Part shown: positions 26,170-34,389 of the stretch, in pieces
Position numbering within the stretch: position 1 is the stretch's first letter
How the letters are laid out: each line of letters opens with the position of its first letter
Position numbers and translations under genes: made by a program
Assembly (NCBI GenBank): GCA_943330455.2
Contig: CALQHT020000006.1
Coordinates: 1-48,957 of the forward strand
Direction of reading: 5' to 3'
Length of the DNA stretch: 48,957 bases
Source of the DNA: Nitrosovibrio sp. Nv4
GTDB taxonomy: Bacteria; Pseudomonadota; Alphaproteobacteria; Acetobacterales; Acetobacteraceae
Notes under the pieces: model-generated
Databases searched by the model: none
Seen by the model: the letters and a program-made list of their open reading frames with translations, nothing else
What the model was told of the DNA's origin: nothing

Positions 26170-26330
26170 GCCTCACCGCTATTGCCGTGCCTCTCCTTAT
26201 CGTCATTGCCGTGCCTCTCCTCACCGTCATTGCCGGGCTTGACCCGGCAACCCGCCCCCAGGCCGTCGAAGCGCGGGTTACCGGGTCAAGCCCGGCAATG
26301 ACGGTGAGGCGGCATGGCAATGACGGTAAA
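26170..26330. repeat. Dispersed palindromic repeat, family A copy 3, with tandem partial arms
   Basis: The core TCACCGTCATTGCCGGGCTT plus GACCCGGCAA faces TACCGGGTCAAGCCCGGCAA plus TGACGGTGA. On the left, two further imperfect CGTCATTGCC arms (units of about 24 bases with GTGCCTCTCC spacers) are stacked, and on the right a GGCAATGACGGTAAA arm follows, so the element looks locally amplified. It lies between the LLM and MFS genes. Confidence 0.8.
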
Positions 26331-26371
26331 CGGGCCCGGCACGCCTTAACCGATGGACAAAGGCCGCCCCG

Positions 26372-27589
26372 ATGACCGCCCCACGCACCGGTAAAGCCGC
26401 GGAATTTCAGGCCCTGGGCCTGATCTGCGCGGCGCATTGGGTCAGCCATTTCCACTACCTGGTCCTGATCCCGCTGTTCCCGCTGCTGAAGCAGAAACTC
26501 GGCGTCGGTTATGTCGAGCTGGGTCTGGCTCTGACCCTGTTCAACGTGGTCAGCGGCGTGGTGCAAACTCCGATGGGTTACGCGGTGGACCGCTACGGCG
26601 CCCGCCGCGTGCTGGTCGGCGGGTTGGTGCTGGGCGGCCTGTCCTATGTCCTGATCGGTCTTTATCCGACCTATTCGTGCCTGCTGGTGGCATCCGTCCT
26701 GTTGGGCATTGCCAACGCGGTCTACCATCCGGCGGACTACTCGATCCTTGGCTCCGTCATCGAGCCCTCGCGATTGGGCAAGTCCTTCTCCCTGCACACG
26801 TTTTCCGGATTTCTGGGCAGCGCCGTCGCCCCCATCTTGATGCTGGTGATGGCCGAATCCTGGGGCATGAACATCGCGATCATGGCAGCCGGAGCCATCG
26901 CCATCGTCGTCGCCCTGCCGCTGATGGCCGCACGCTGGATGGACCGCGCCGCGGCGGCCCGCACGCCCGTTGGTTCGGCGGACATCCCGTTGCGACGGCT
27001 GCTCAGCCCGGCCGTGATCAGTCTGGTCGGGTTTTTCACCTTGCTCAGCCTGTCCAGCGGGGCACTGACCAACTACTCCGCCGTGGCGCTGACAAGCCTT
27101 TATGACCTGACCCTTTCGGCCGCCAACGTGGCGTTGTCGGCGTTTCTGTTCGCCAGCGCGGTGGGCGTGTTGGCCGGTGGCTTTATCGCCGATGCGACCA
27201 AGCGCCATGGAGAGGTCGCGGCCATCGGCTTCGGTGGCGCCGCGGTGATGATCCTGCTGGTGGGCACGATCGACCTGGGACCGATCCTGCTGGCCGGCGC
27301 CATGATGGCGGCTGGATTCCTGTCGGGCATGATCTCCCCCTCGCGGGACATGCTCGTGCGAGCCGCCTCCCCGCCCGGCGCATTCGGCCGCGTGTTCGGC
27401 ATTGTCACCACCGGCTTCAATATCGGTGGCACCGTGGGGCCGCTGATCGGCGGCTGGATCATGGATCACGATCTGCCGCGCTGGGTGTTCTACTCATCGG
27501 TGATGTTCATGGTCATGACGGCCATCATGGGCCTGACCAGTGACTGGCGGTCCCGCCGGCGCGCGGAACTGGCGGGCGCGGCGGGATAG
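26372..27589 (+). CDS. MFS transporter, 405 aa
   Basis: A twelve-helix major facilitator permease of the inner membrane. The MFS signature loop between helices 2 and 3 reads GYAVDRYGARRVLVGG, and the matching loop in the second half is GGFIADATKRHGEVAAIG. An early WVSHFHYLVLIPLFPLLKQK helix and length near 400 are typical of fosmidomycin-resistance or sugar-efflux-like branches. Substrate unknown. It follows the LLM oxidoreductase, and an NTF2-fold gene starts 15 bases after its stop, so co-transcription with the latter is likely. Confidence 0.93.
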   Translation: MTAPRTGKAAEFQALGLICAAHWVSHFHYLVLIPLFPLLKQKLGVGYVELGLALTLFNVVSGVVQTPMGYAVDRYGARRVLVGGLVLGGLSYVLIGLYPTYSCLLVASVLLGIANAVYHPADYSILGSVIEPSRLGKSFSLHTFSGFLGSAVAPILMLVMAESWGMNIAIMAAGAIAIVVALPLMAARWMDRAAAARTPVGSADIPLRRLLSPAVISLVGFFTLLSLSSGALTNYSAVALTSLYDLTLSAANVALSAFLFASAVGVLAGGFIADATKRHGEVAAIGFGGAAVMILLVGTIDLGPILLAGAMMAAGFLSGMISPSRDMLVRAASPPGAFGRVFGIVTTGFNIGGTVGPLIGGWIMDHDLPRWVFYSSVMFMVMTAIMGLTSDWRSRRRAELAGAAG

Positions 27590-27604
27590 ATAAGGATACG
27601 ACAG

Positions 27605-28063
27605 ATGACCGGACTCCCCGAGGCACCGAAGGACCTCCGCGACCACTTCCTGGCCTGGCTCGAAACCTTCTCCAGCCATGTCCGCGCCGTCGATTACGCC
27701 TCCGCTCGGCCGCTCTTTCACCCGGAAATCCTGGCCTTCGGGACACACCGGGATGTGCTGCCGAGCCTGGAGGCGTGGGTGGGATCGCAGTGGGATAATG
27801 TGTGGCCGAAGACGGACGATTTCCGGTTCGATCTGGCGGGGACGCATGTGCTGGCGTCGGACGATGGCTCCATGGCGGTCGTGATCGCGCCGTGGACCAG
27901 CACCGGGTTCCATGAGGATGGGACGAAATTCGACCGCCCCGGGCGCGCCACCATCGTGTTCCACAAATCCGAGAAAGGGTGGCTGGGGGTCCATTCCCAT
28001 CTGTCGCTGAACCGCGGCGTGCCGCAGACCAGCCACGGCAACCGGCCGGTGAAGGCGCGTTAG
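27605..28063 (+). CDS. NTF2-like (SnoaL/ketosteroid-isomerase fold) protein, 152 aa
   Basis: A small cone-shaped alpha-beta barrel protein of the NTF2-like superfamily. The start HFLAWLETFSSHVRAVDYAS followed by ARPLFHPEILAFGTH is the usual first helix and strand of SnoaL/DUF4440-type members, and the end ATIVFHKSEKGWLGVHSHLS is the conserved last strands (W-x-x-x-H-x-H-x-S). AAGGA lies before the ATG. Members may be isomerases, hydratases or ligand binders; no catalytic residue set can be named here. Its proximity to the MFS and LLM genes suggests a shared substrate. Confidence 0.85.
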   Translation: MTGLPEAPKDLRDHFLAWLETFSSHVRAVDYASARPLFHPEILAFGTHRDVLPSLEAWVGSQWDNVWPKTDDFRFDLAGTHVLASDDGSMAVVIAPWTSTGFHEDGTKFDRPGRATIVFHKSEKGWLGVHSHLSLNRGVPQTSHGNRPVKAR

Positions 28064-28245
28064 ACGACGCAACGGAAGAAGCCAATCGCCTGGCATTGCG
28101 CACGAACCAAACCGGGTCGTGACGGGGCTGGCCACCAATGCGCCAATCGAAGCGATCGCTCTCCGGCGCCACCAAAAAAAATGACTGATGGTACGGTGCC
28201 AGGGCGCAAGGACAAGTGCGCTGTGGGAGCGGTGAGTGCGATGCA

Positions 28246-28419
28246 ACATGGTGCGGAGTAATATCAACGGGTCTGACCATGGGTCGCTAGACTCGCCTCA
28301 CCGTCATTGCCGCACTTGATCCGGCACCCCGCCCCTCGCCGTTGAAGCGAGGGTTGCCGGGTCAAGCCCGGCAATGACGATGAGGCGTCTACTCGATCGC
28401 ACAGATTTGCTTCGCACCC
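28246..28419. repeat. Composite repeat, family A copy 4
   Basis: A left flank with TGCGGAGTAATATCAACG, TCTGACCATGG and CGCTAGACTCGCC leads into the TCACCGTCATTGCC arm, then GTTGAAGCGAGGGTTGCCGG and TCAAGCCCGGCAATGACGAT, then the tail TCTACTCGATCGCACAG and TTCGCACC. The same order, including sequence outside the palindrome, recurs at 29009 and 34212. Confidence 0.85.
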
Positions 28420-29008
28420 GGGAGCGGGGATGGATGCAACGCGCTGTTTTCGACCGTCCACGTGCGATTCTGGCATTTTGAATGGCGCATTACTGGGATG
28501 GAGCCGTGTTCCAGGGCATCGGAAGCGCCTGAATGTTTGCTTTTTGTTCTAGGCCGCGAGCAACCGCGATGGCAAGCAAAAAGTAGTTTCCGACGGTCAA
28601 ATGCCGGTTTTTGGGGTCAAAAACCCCGAAAAAGCGGTGTTTTGCCTGGATTCCGGGCAATGGTTAACCGGACGCGTCGGATGGTTAATTTTGTGCGAAA
28701 CGGGCGATTGGCGTTTTCTGCTGGAGTTCAGATCTGGGTTTCAGATTGGGTTGCTTGTCGCTGTTATCGCAGCGTTTATCAGGCTTCCTAAGATTTCACT
28801 TTAAGTTTGGGATGGTCGGTTATCCGTTCCGGATAGGCGCGGATATGGCGGGGTTTCGTTACGAGACAATGCGGGACTCGGGGGGTATTGTTCCGGATGG
28901 ATGCCGTTAACCCGGCCGTTCATGGTTGCATTCGAATTGGGCAGATGGCTGCTTTCGCGACAAGCGCACCTCAAAGGCGTCGATAGGGCGTGGCGGGGTG
29001 CGCGATCC

Positions 29009-29177
29009 ACCGTTGCGCGGAGCAATATCGACGCCTCTAACCATGGAACGCTAGACTCCCCTCACCGTCATTGCCAGACTTGATCCGCCCCCCTGCCGCT
29101 GAAGCGCGGGTTGCCAGGGTCAAGCCCGGCAGTGACGAGCGGGGCGTCTACTCGATCGCACAACCCTGGTTCGCACC
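29009..29177. repeat. Composite repeat, family A copy 5
   Basis: Left flank TTGCGCGGAGCAATATCGAC and TCTAACCATGGAACGCTAGA, core TCACCGTCATTGCCAGACTT...GTCAAGCCCGGCAGTGACG, tail TCTACTCGATCGCACAACCC and GGTTCGCACC. It lies about 125 bases before the hpnN start and is in the same orientation as copy 4. Confidence 0.85.
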
Positions 29178-29300
29178 GGCCAGCCGACACAGGTCAATCG
29201 CCTGACCCATGACCGGCCCCCACACCATGCGCGGTTTGCATGGACCCGCCGGTGTGGAGCGACTATCACCGGGCCTCCCTGTTCGAGATCCCCCACCAAT

Positions 29301-31919
29301 ATGCTGATTCGCATGCTCGTAGGGCTCGTCGATACCTGCCGTCGACATGCCCTGGCCGTTCTGTTCGCAAGCATTCTGGTGGCGGTGTTCGCCGGCTGGT
29401 TCGCGTCCGTCCGGCTGGGCGTCACCACAGATACCGACCTGATGTTCGCCCGCGACCTGCCCTGGCGCCAGAAGGCCGTCGCAATGGCGAAGGACTTCCC
29501 GCAATTTCAGGACCTTCTGGTCGCCGTCATCGACGCGCGGACGCCGGAGGAAGCCGACGCGACAGCGGCCGAACTCGCCCGAGTGGCCGCCGCGGACACC
29601 GCCCATTTTCGGAGCGTCCGGCGACCGGACGCATCCCCCTTCTTTGAAAAGCAGGGACTGCTGTTCCTGAGCGAATCCGAACTGACCAAGCTCATGGACC
29701 GGACGATCGACGCGCAGCCTTTTCTGGGCCAGCTCGTCGTGGACCCGTCGGCACGCGGATTGTTTGCCGCCTTGTCGTTGTTGGGCATGGGCGTGGCCAA
29801 GGACCAGGCCGACCTGGGCCCCTATCTCGACTCGATCCGCGGCTTCCATGGCGCCATGGCCGAGGCCCTGGCCGGCACGCCGAAGCCGCTATCCTGGCAG
29901 AACCTCCTGGGTGGCGGGCTGACCGAGAAAGCCGGTCCCTATCGCTTCGTCCTGCTGCAACCCCGGCTGGACCACGATACGCTGGAACCCGGGGGGGCCG
30001 CGACCAGGGCGGTGCGCGATATGGCGGCCAAGCTGGAATTCGTCCAATCCGGTGCCGCGCGCGTGCGGCTGACCGGGCAGGTCGCGTTGGCCGACGAGGA
30101 ATTTGCCACCGTTGCCCAAGGTGCGGTCGAAGGGATGATCGCCAGCACGGTCATCATCGCCTTCCTGCTGTTCCTCGCGGTGCGATCCTGGCGACTGATC
30201 GTGCCGATCCTCTTTACGCTCGGCCTGGGCCTGTTGCTGACGGTGTTTTTCGCCGCCGCGGCAATCGGTCGCCTGAATCTGATCTCGGTCGGATTTGGCG
30301 TCTTGTTCCTGGGGCTGGCGGTCGATTTTGCCATCCAGTTCTCGGTTCGGTTTCGTGAGCAACGACACGTCACCCACGGACTGGCCGCGGCGATGACCCA
30401 AACCGGCGCCACGTCCGGCGGACAGATTCTGGTTGCCGCGCTGGCGGTTGCGGCGGGGTTCCTGGCCTTCGCGCCGACCTCGTTTTCCGGCGTTGCCGAA
30501 CTGGGCATCATCGCCGGGATCGGCATGCTGATTGCCTTTGTCTGCACGCTGACTTTCCTGCCAGCGGCGATCACGCTTTGCCGCCCGCACGGTGAAAGAG
30601 GCGAGATCGGGTTTGCCTGGGCCGCGCCGCTCGACCCTTGGGTGAAGCGCTGGCGGTGGCCGATCCTGACCGCGTTCGCCACCCTGGCCGTTGTCGGCGC
30701 GATCATGTCCCCGCGCCTGAGCTTCGATTCGGATCCGCTGAACACGAAGAATCCCGACACTCAGGCAATGAAGACCTTACGGGATCTGATCCAGAACCCG
30801 ATCACCAACCCCTACACAATCGACATCATAGCCGCCAGCGCCAGCGATGCGGGTCGGCTGGAGGCGCCGCTGAAAGCCCTGCCAGCCACCGCCAGCGTGG
30901 TGAACATCAACAGTTTCGTGCCGGACGATCAGCCCCTGAAACTGGCTCTGATCGCCGATGCCAACACGATCCTGGCTCCGACATTGGCGACTCCACCGCC
31001 CGCCGCACCCATCACGACCGGACAGATCCGCCTGGCCGCGATGTCCGCCCTGGCGCAAATCGAGCCCGCGTTGCGGAAACTCCCGGCCGCCCATCCGCTG
31101 GCGGATATCGCGCACGACCTGCGCCTGATCGAGAAAGCGCCAGATGACTATCTGCTTGCGTTGGACAAGGCGCTGACCCGGTTTCTGCCGCAACAATTGA
31201 CCCGCCTGCGCGTTGCATTGACCGCGGAGCCGATAAATCTGGCGGCGATCCCGCCCGATATCGCGCGCGACTGGCTGCTCCCCGATGGACGGGCGAGGCT
31301 CCGGGTGGCGGCGAAGCCCGAAGCCCTGGCGACCATCGGCCTGGCCGGTTTCGTGGCGCAGGTTGCCCCGATCGCACCGAATGCGGCCGGATCGGCGGTG
31401 ACGATTGTCTCTACAAGCAACACGATTATCGGGGCGTTCCGGGATGCGGCCATTTACGCTCTGGTCGCGATCACCTTGATCCTGGGCGTGGCGTTGCGTC
31501 GCCCGTTCGACGTCGGACTGGTGTTGGCGCCCCTGCTGATTTCCGCCCTTCTGACCTTGCTGATCAGTATTTTGCTGCCATTGCCGCTGAATTTTGCCAA
31601 TATCGTCGCCTTGCCGCTGCTGTTGGGGGTTGGCGTCTCGTTCAATGTATACACGGTGATGAACTGGCGCGCGGGTCATACCCATCCGATCGGGTCAGCG
31701 ACGACCAAGGCGATCGTGTATTCCGCGCTGACCACCGCGACCGCGTTCGGCTCCCTGGCTCTGTCGGCCCACCCCGGAACCGCCAGCATGGGGGCGCTGT
31801 TGATGATCAGCCTGGCTTGCAGCCTGGCCGCCAGCCTGGTGTTTCTCCCCGCGCTGCTAAGTTGTTTGCGCCTGATCCGACCGCACGGCACCCATCGAAC
31901 GGATCCACACCGACCATGA
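29301..31919 (+). CDS. hpnN: Hopanoid-associated RND transporter HpnN, 872 aa
   Basis: An MMPL-type member of the RND superfamily that moves hopanoids from the inner towards the outer membrane. Topology matches: one N-terminal helix (about 17-38), a large periplasmic loop (LGVTTDTDLMFARDLPWRQK and TAHFRSVRRPDASPFFEKQG), a helix bundle at about 275-430 (LGLAVDFAIQFSVRFREQRH in the RND core), a second loop (SDPLNTKNPDTQAMKTL) and a second bundle at about 713-863. Length is typical for HpnN (about 870). No squalene-hopene cyclase or other hpn genes are in the window. The stop overlaps the ATG of a small secreted-protein gene by four bases. Confidence 0.88.
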   Translation: MLIRMLVGLVDTCRRHALAVLFASILVAVFAGWFASVRLGVTTDTDLMFARDLPWRQKAVAMAKDFPQFQDLLVAVIDARTPEEADATAAELARVAAADTAHFRSVRRPDASPFFEKQGLLFLSESELTKLMDRTIDAQPFLGQLVVDPSARGLFAALSLLGMGVAKDQADLGPYLDSIRGFHGAMAEALAGTPKPLSWQNLLGGGLTEKAGPYRFVLLQPRLDHDTLEPGGAATRAVRDMAAKLEFVQSGAARVRLTGQVALADEEFATVAQGAVEGMIASTVIIAFLLFLAVRSWRLIVPILFTLGLGLLLTVFFAAAAIGRLNLISVGFGVLFLGLAVDFAIQFSVRFREQRHVTHGLAAAMTQTGATSGGQILVAALAVAAGFLAFAPTSFSGVAELGIIAGIGMLIAFVCTLTFLPAAITLCRPHGERGEIGFAWAAPLDPWVKRWRWPILTAFATLAVVGAIMSPRLSFDSDPLNTKNPDTQAMKTLRDLIQNPITNPYTIDIIAASASDAGRLEAPLKALPATASVVNINSFVPDDQPLKLALIADANTILAPTLATPPPAAPITTGQIRLAAMSALAQIEPALRKLPAAHPLADIAHDLRLIEKAPDDYLLALDKALTRFLPQQLTRLRVALTAEPINLAAIPPDIARDWLLPDGRARLRVAAKPEALATIGLAGFVAQVAPIAPNAAGSAVTIVSTSNTIIGAFRDAAIYALVAITLILGVALRRPFDVGLVLAPLLISALLTLLISILLPLPLNFANIVALPLLLGVGVSFNVYTVMNWRAGHTHPIGSATTKAIVYSALTTATAFGSLALSAHPGTASMGALLMISLACSLAASLVFLPALLSCLRLIRPHGTHRTDPHRP

Positions 31920-32260
31920 TAAGGACGTCTTTCTTGCTACTGTCGCTGGTTCTTGTCAGCGGCGCATCCCTGCCGCCGGCGCCATGCGGTACCGTGACGG
32001 CGCCTGGGTCCACACTGCCGAACCACTTGGATATGCCGGGTTCGGCTGGCGGGACCGTCAGCCCGTCGGTCGCCATGATGATGCCGAACCTGGTGGGACC
32101 TGGGGGGATGGGTTGCGATCAGTCGATGATGCGGCCGACCCCGTCGGTTGGCGGCAGCGCCAACGCTCTGGCCAATGAGTCGGCCGATATTCTGCACGGG
32201 CTGCCCACGACCGAGCGGCTGCGATCGCCCTACGAGAGCCAGCGTCTGACTGATCCCTGA
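31916..32260 (+). CDS. Small secreted protein of unknown function, coupled to hpnN, 114 aa
   Basis: The ATG at 31916 overlaps the hpnN stop (ATGA), which implies translational coupling. The first 20 residues (MIRTSFLLLSLVLVSGASLP) form a signal peptide; cleavage is likely before the PPAPCG stretch. The mature part is about 90 residues, rich in Met, Gly, Pro and Ser (for example SVAMMMPNLVGPGGMG), with two Cys and a more polar end (ESADILHGLPTTERLRSPYE). No lipobox is evident. I recognise no family. It may be a periplasmic partner of HpnN, but that rests only on gene order. Confidence 0.7.
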   Translation: MIRTSFLLLSLVLVSGASLPPAPCGTVTAPGSTLPNHLDMPGSAGGTVSPSVAMMMPNLVGPGGMGCDQSMMRPTPSVGGSANALANESADILHGLPTTERLRSPYESQRLTDP

Positions 32261-32280
32261 ACAGGCCAGCCGAGACCAGA

Positions 32281-33252
32281 TCACCCGATTATGCGTCGTC
32301 CGCGCGCCTCGACCAGCAGGCACAGAATCTCAAACAGGATTGAGGCCGCGTTGAAGCTGGTCAACGTGCCGACATCGAAGGATGGCGCCACTTCCACCAG
32401 ATCGCCGCCGATGAAATCCAGGCCGTGCAGGCCACGCAGCAGGCGCAAGGCTTCCAGGGCGGTGATCCCACCGGCTTCCGGCGTGCCGGTCCCTGGGGCG
32501 TGCGATGGATCGAGACTGTCGATGTCGAACGTCAGATAGGCGGGCCCGGACCCGATGATCGCACGGGCTTCCTCCATGGCAAAACGCCAGCCCCGATCGT
32601 GGAATTCGTCCATGCCCAACACGCGCATGCCGCTGGACTGGCTGAACCCCCACATGTCGGGATCGTTCGTGGTGCCTCTGATCCCGATCTGGATCACCCG
32701 ATGCGGGTCCAGCAATCCCTCCTCCACCGCACGCCGGAACGGAGCGCCATGATGAAAGCGGGAGCCCAGGTAATCGTCCCCCGTGTCGCAGTGGGCATCG
32801 ATATGCACCATGCCGACCGGTCCGGACGCGGCCACCGCGCGCAGGATGGGCAGGCTGATCGAGTGGTCGCCTCCGACCGACAGGGGGGTGACGCCCGCCG
32901 CCACGACGGTCCGGTAGAAGTCGGCGATTTCCGCCAACGCACCGGTCAACTCATAGGGCTGCTCGATCCAGCAATCGCCGAGGTCCCGCACCCGCGCCGC
33001 GGCAAAGGGCGCGATCCCGGTCGCGGCGTTGATCCGCCGCAGCAGGGTGGATTGCTCCCGCACCGCGCGAGGTCCGTGCCGCGCGCCGCTGCGATGGGTC
33101 ACACCACCGTCGAACGGCACGCCGATGAGGCCGATATCGACGTCCGTCAGATCCTGCGTCGGTTCCGTGCGAAAGAAGGTCGCGATCCCGGTGTAGCGCG
33201 GGCGCGCCTGGGGGTCTGACAGGTCCTGATACTTGCCTGGCTGCTTGATCAT
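32281..33252 (-). CDS. Ureohydrolase, agmatinase/guanidinobutyrase type, 323 aa
   Basis: A binuclear Mn-type hydrolase that removes urea from a guanidino compound. The ATG at 33252 is six bases after GGGAG; upstream in-frame ATGs are worse placed. All six metal ligands are present: H130 (SVGGDHS), D152, H154 and D156 (HIDAHCD), D243 and D245 (FDIDSLDP). The block GSRFHHGAPFRRAVEEGLLD and the tail APGTGTPEAGG are typical of agmatinases and 4-guanidinobutyrases; the two cannot be separated by eye, hence no gene symbol. It is divergent from the arylamine N-acetyltransferase gene with a 72-base spacer. Confidence 0.93.
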   Translation of the reverse strand: MIKQPGKYQDLSDPQARPRYTGIATFFRTEPTQDLTDVDIGLIGVPFDGGVTHRSGARHGPRAVREQSTLLRRINAATGIAPFAAARVRDLGDCWIEQPYELTGALAEIADFYRTVVAAGVTPLSVGGDHSISLPILRAVAASGPVGMVHIDAHCDTGDDYLGSRFHHGAPFRRAVEEGLLDPHRVIQIGIRGTTNDPDMWGFSQSSGMRVLGMDEFHDRGWRFAMEEARAIIGSGPAYLTFDIDSLDPSHAPGTGTPEAGGITALEALRLLRGLHGLDFIGGDLVEVAPSFDVGTLTSFNAASILFEILCLLVEARGRRIIG

Positions 33253-33324
33253 CGGCATCTCCCTGCGGCACATCGGAGCATAGCCCGGTTCGCGGAACAC
33301 CGGTCACGAAACAAGGGAATTCCC

Positions 33325-34176
33325 ATGTCCAACGATGCATTCGACCTGGACGCCTATGTCCGCCGCATCGCCTATGATGGCCCCCGCTCCCCGTCCCTCG
33401 CCGTCCTGGCCGACCTCATCGCCTGTCACACCGCGGCCATCCCGTTCGAGAATATCGACGTGTTCCTGGGGCGTCCGATCCCGATCGATGCGGCCTCCGT
33501 CGCCGCCAAGCTGATCGACGCTCGCCGAGGGGGCTATTGCTTCGAGCAGAACACTCTGCTGCTCAGCGCCCTGACCGCATTGGGGTTCCGCGCCAACCCC
33601 AGGCTGGCCCGGGTCGTGCGCGGCATGGCGGCGGATGCGCCAACGCCACGCACCCATATGATGCTGGCCGTGGATTTGCCCGAAGGCACCTACCTGGCCG
33701 ATGTCGGCTTCGGGAACCTGACCCCGACCGCTCCGCTCGCGCTGGCTCGGGACGACGCGCAGGCAACCCGGCATGAGCCGTTTCGCATTCAACCGCTCGG
33801 GCCGGAGCATCTCGTGCAGGTCGAGATCGGTGGGCTCTGGCAGACCCTGTATCGCGTATCGCCGGAGCTGCCGTTGCCCGCCGATCTGGAAGTCGCCAAC
33901 TGGTTCACCGCCACCAATCCGGCGGCCCCCTTCGTGAACAATCTGATCGTCGCTCGCCCGGGCCAGTCCGTACGCCATACCTTGTTCAATACGCGTGTCG
34001 CTCTCCGGGGGATGGATGGGCAGAGCCAGATACGCGCCGTGGGCTCGCTGGAGGAATACCGCGCAGAACTAACCGATGGGTTCGGCTTGTCCCTGCCCGC
34101 CGCCGACCTCGACGCAATCGCCACCAAAGTGACACAGCGCTCGGCTACCGACCAGGGTAGCTCGTTCTTCACGTAG
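33325..34176 (+). CDS. nat: Arylamine N-acetyltransferase, 283 aa
   Basis: Transfers acetyl from acetyl-CoA to arylamines, hydrazines or similar amines through an acetyl-cysteine. The catalytic triad is intact: C72 in RRGGYCFEQN, H111 in RTHMMLAVDL and D126 in LADVGFGNL. Length is normal for bacterial NATs (about 275-285). Early motifs IPFENIDVFLGRPI also fit. AAGGGA precedes the ATG. In bacteria, NATs take part in xenobiotic or aromatic amine metabolism. It is divergent from the ureohydrolase gene, so they may share a control region. Confidence 0.95.
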   Translation: MSNDAFDLDAYVRRIAYDGPRSPSLAVLADLIACHTAAIPFENIDVFLGRPIPIDAASVAAKLIDARRGGYCFEQNTLLLSALTALGFRANPRLARVVRGMAADAPTPRTHMMLAVDLPEGTYLADVGFGNLTPTAPLALARDDAQATRHEPFRIQPLGPEHLVQVEIGGLWQTLYRVSPELPLPADLEVANWFTATNPAAPFVNNLIVARPGQSVRHTLFNTRVALRGMDGQSQIRAVGSLEEYRAELTDGFGLSLPAADLDAIATKVTQRSATDQGSSFFT

Positions 34177-34211
34177 CGCGCCAAGTTCCCCGGTTCGAAG
34201 GGGACGATTCA

Positions 34212-34336
34212 ACATTGCGCAGAGTGATATCCACGACTCTGATTGTGGACCGATAGACTTGCCTCACCGTCATTGCCGGATCAAGTCCGGCAATGACGGT
34301 GAGACGTGTACTCGATCGCACAACTTTGGTTCGCAC
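34212..34336. repeat. Composite repeat, family A copy 6, compact perfect hairpin
   Basis: The left flank ATTGCGCAGAGTGATATCCA and CTCTGATTGTGGACCGATAG matches copies 4 and 5 with changes. The core (34264-34302) is a perfect 17-bp stem, TCACCGTCATTGCCGGA against TCCGGCAATGACGGTGA, with a five-base loop. The tail TACTCGATCGCACAACTT and GGTTCGCAC follows. It lacks the middle section of the longer copies, so it may be the minimal form. Confidence 0.88.
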
Positions 34337-34389
34337 GCCGGTTCAAACCAACGCCCCATGGGTGGGGATCGTGCCGGTACCCAAGCGGC

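Larger units (their letters stand above)
28064..29300. other. Long gene-free region with two composite repeats and an A+T-richer core
   Basis: About 1.24 kb without a recognisable gene. It holds family A copies 4 and 5 (listed separately). The part between them (about 28430-28930) is clearly poorer in G+C (two sampled 60-base lines give about 47-50%). It contains a small hairpin TTTTTGGGG...CCCCGAAAAA near 28616-28636. Open frames of about 67 and 109 codons here have no ribosome binding site or family resemblance. The region may be the remnant of an inserted element flanked by repeats. Confidence 0.55.

Noticed and set aside
26170-26330. CRISPR-like array
   Set aside because: The units are short, imperfect palindrome arms with constant and not unique spacers, and no cas genes are in the window.
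24788-27469. Open frame of 893 codons on the minus strand
   Set aside because: It lies opposite the LLM oxidoreductase and MFS genes, is Gln/Arg/Gly/His-rich, has no domain and results from high-G+C third positions. Only its last 44 codons lie outside those genes and are listed as a weak candidate.
28462-28804. Two overlapping small open frames in the gene-free stretch
   Set aside because: No ribosome binding site, biased composition and no family resemblance; treated as non-coding.
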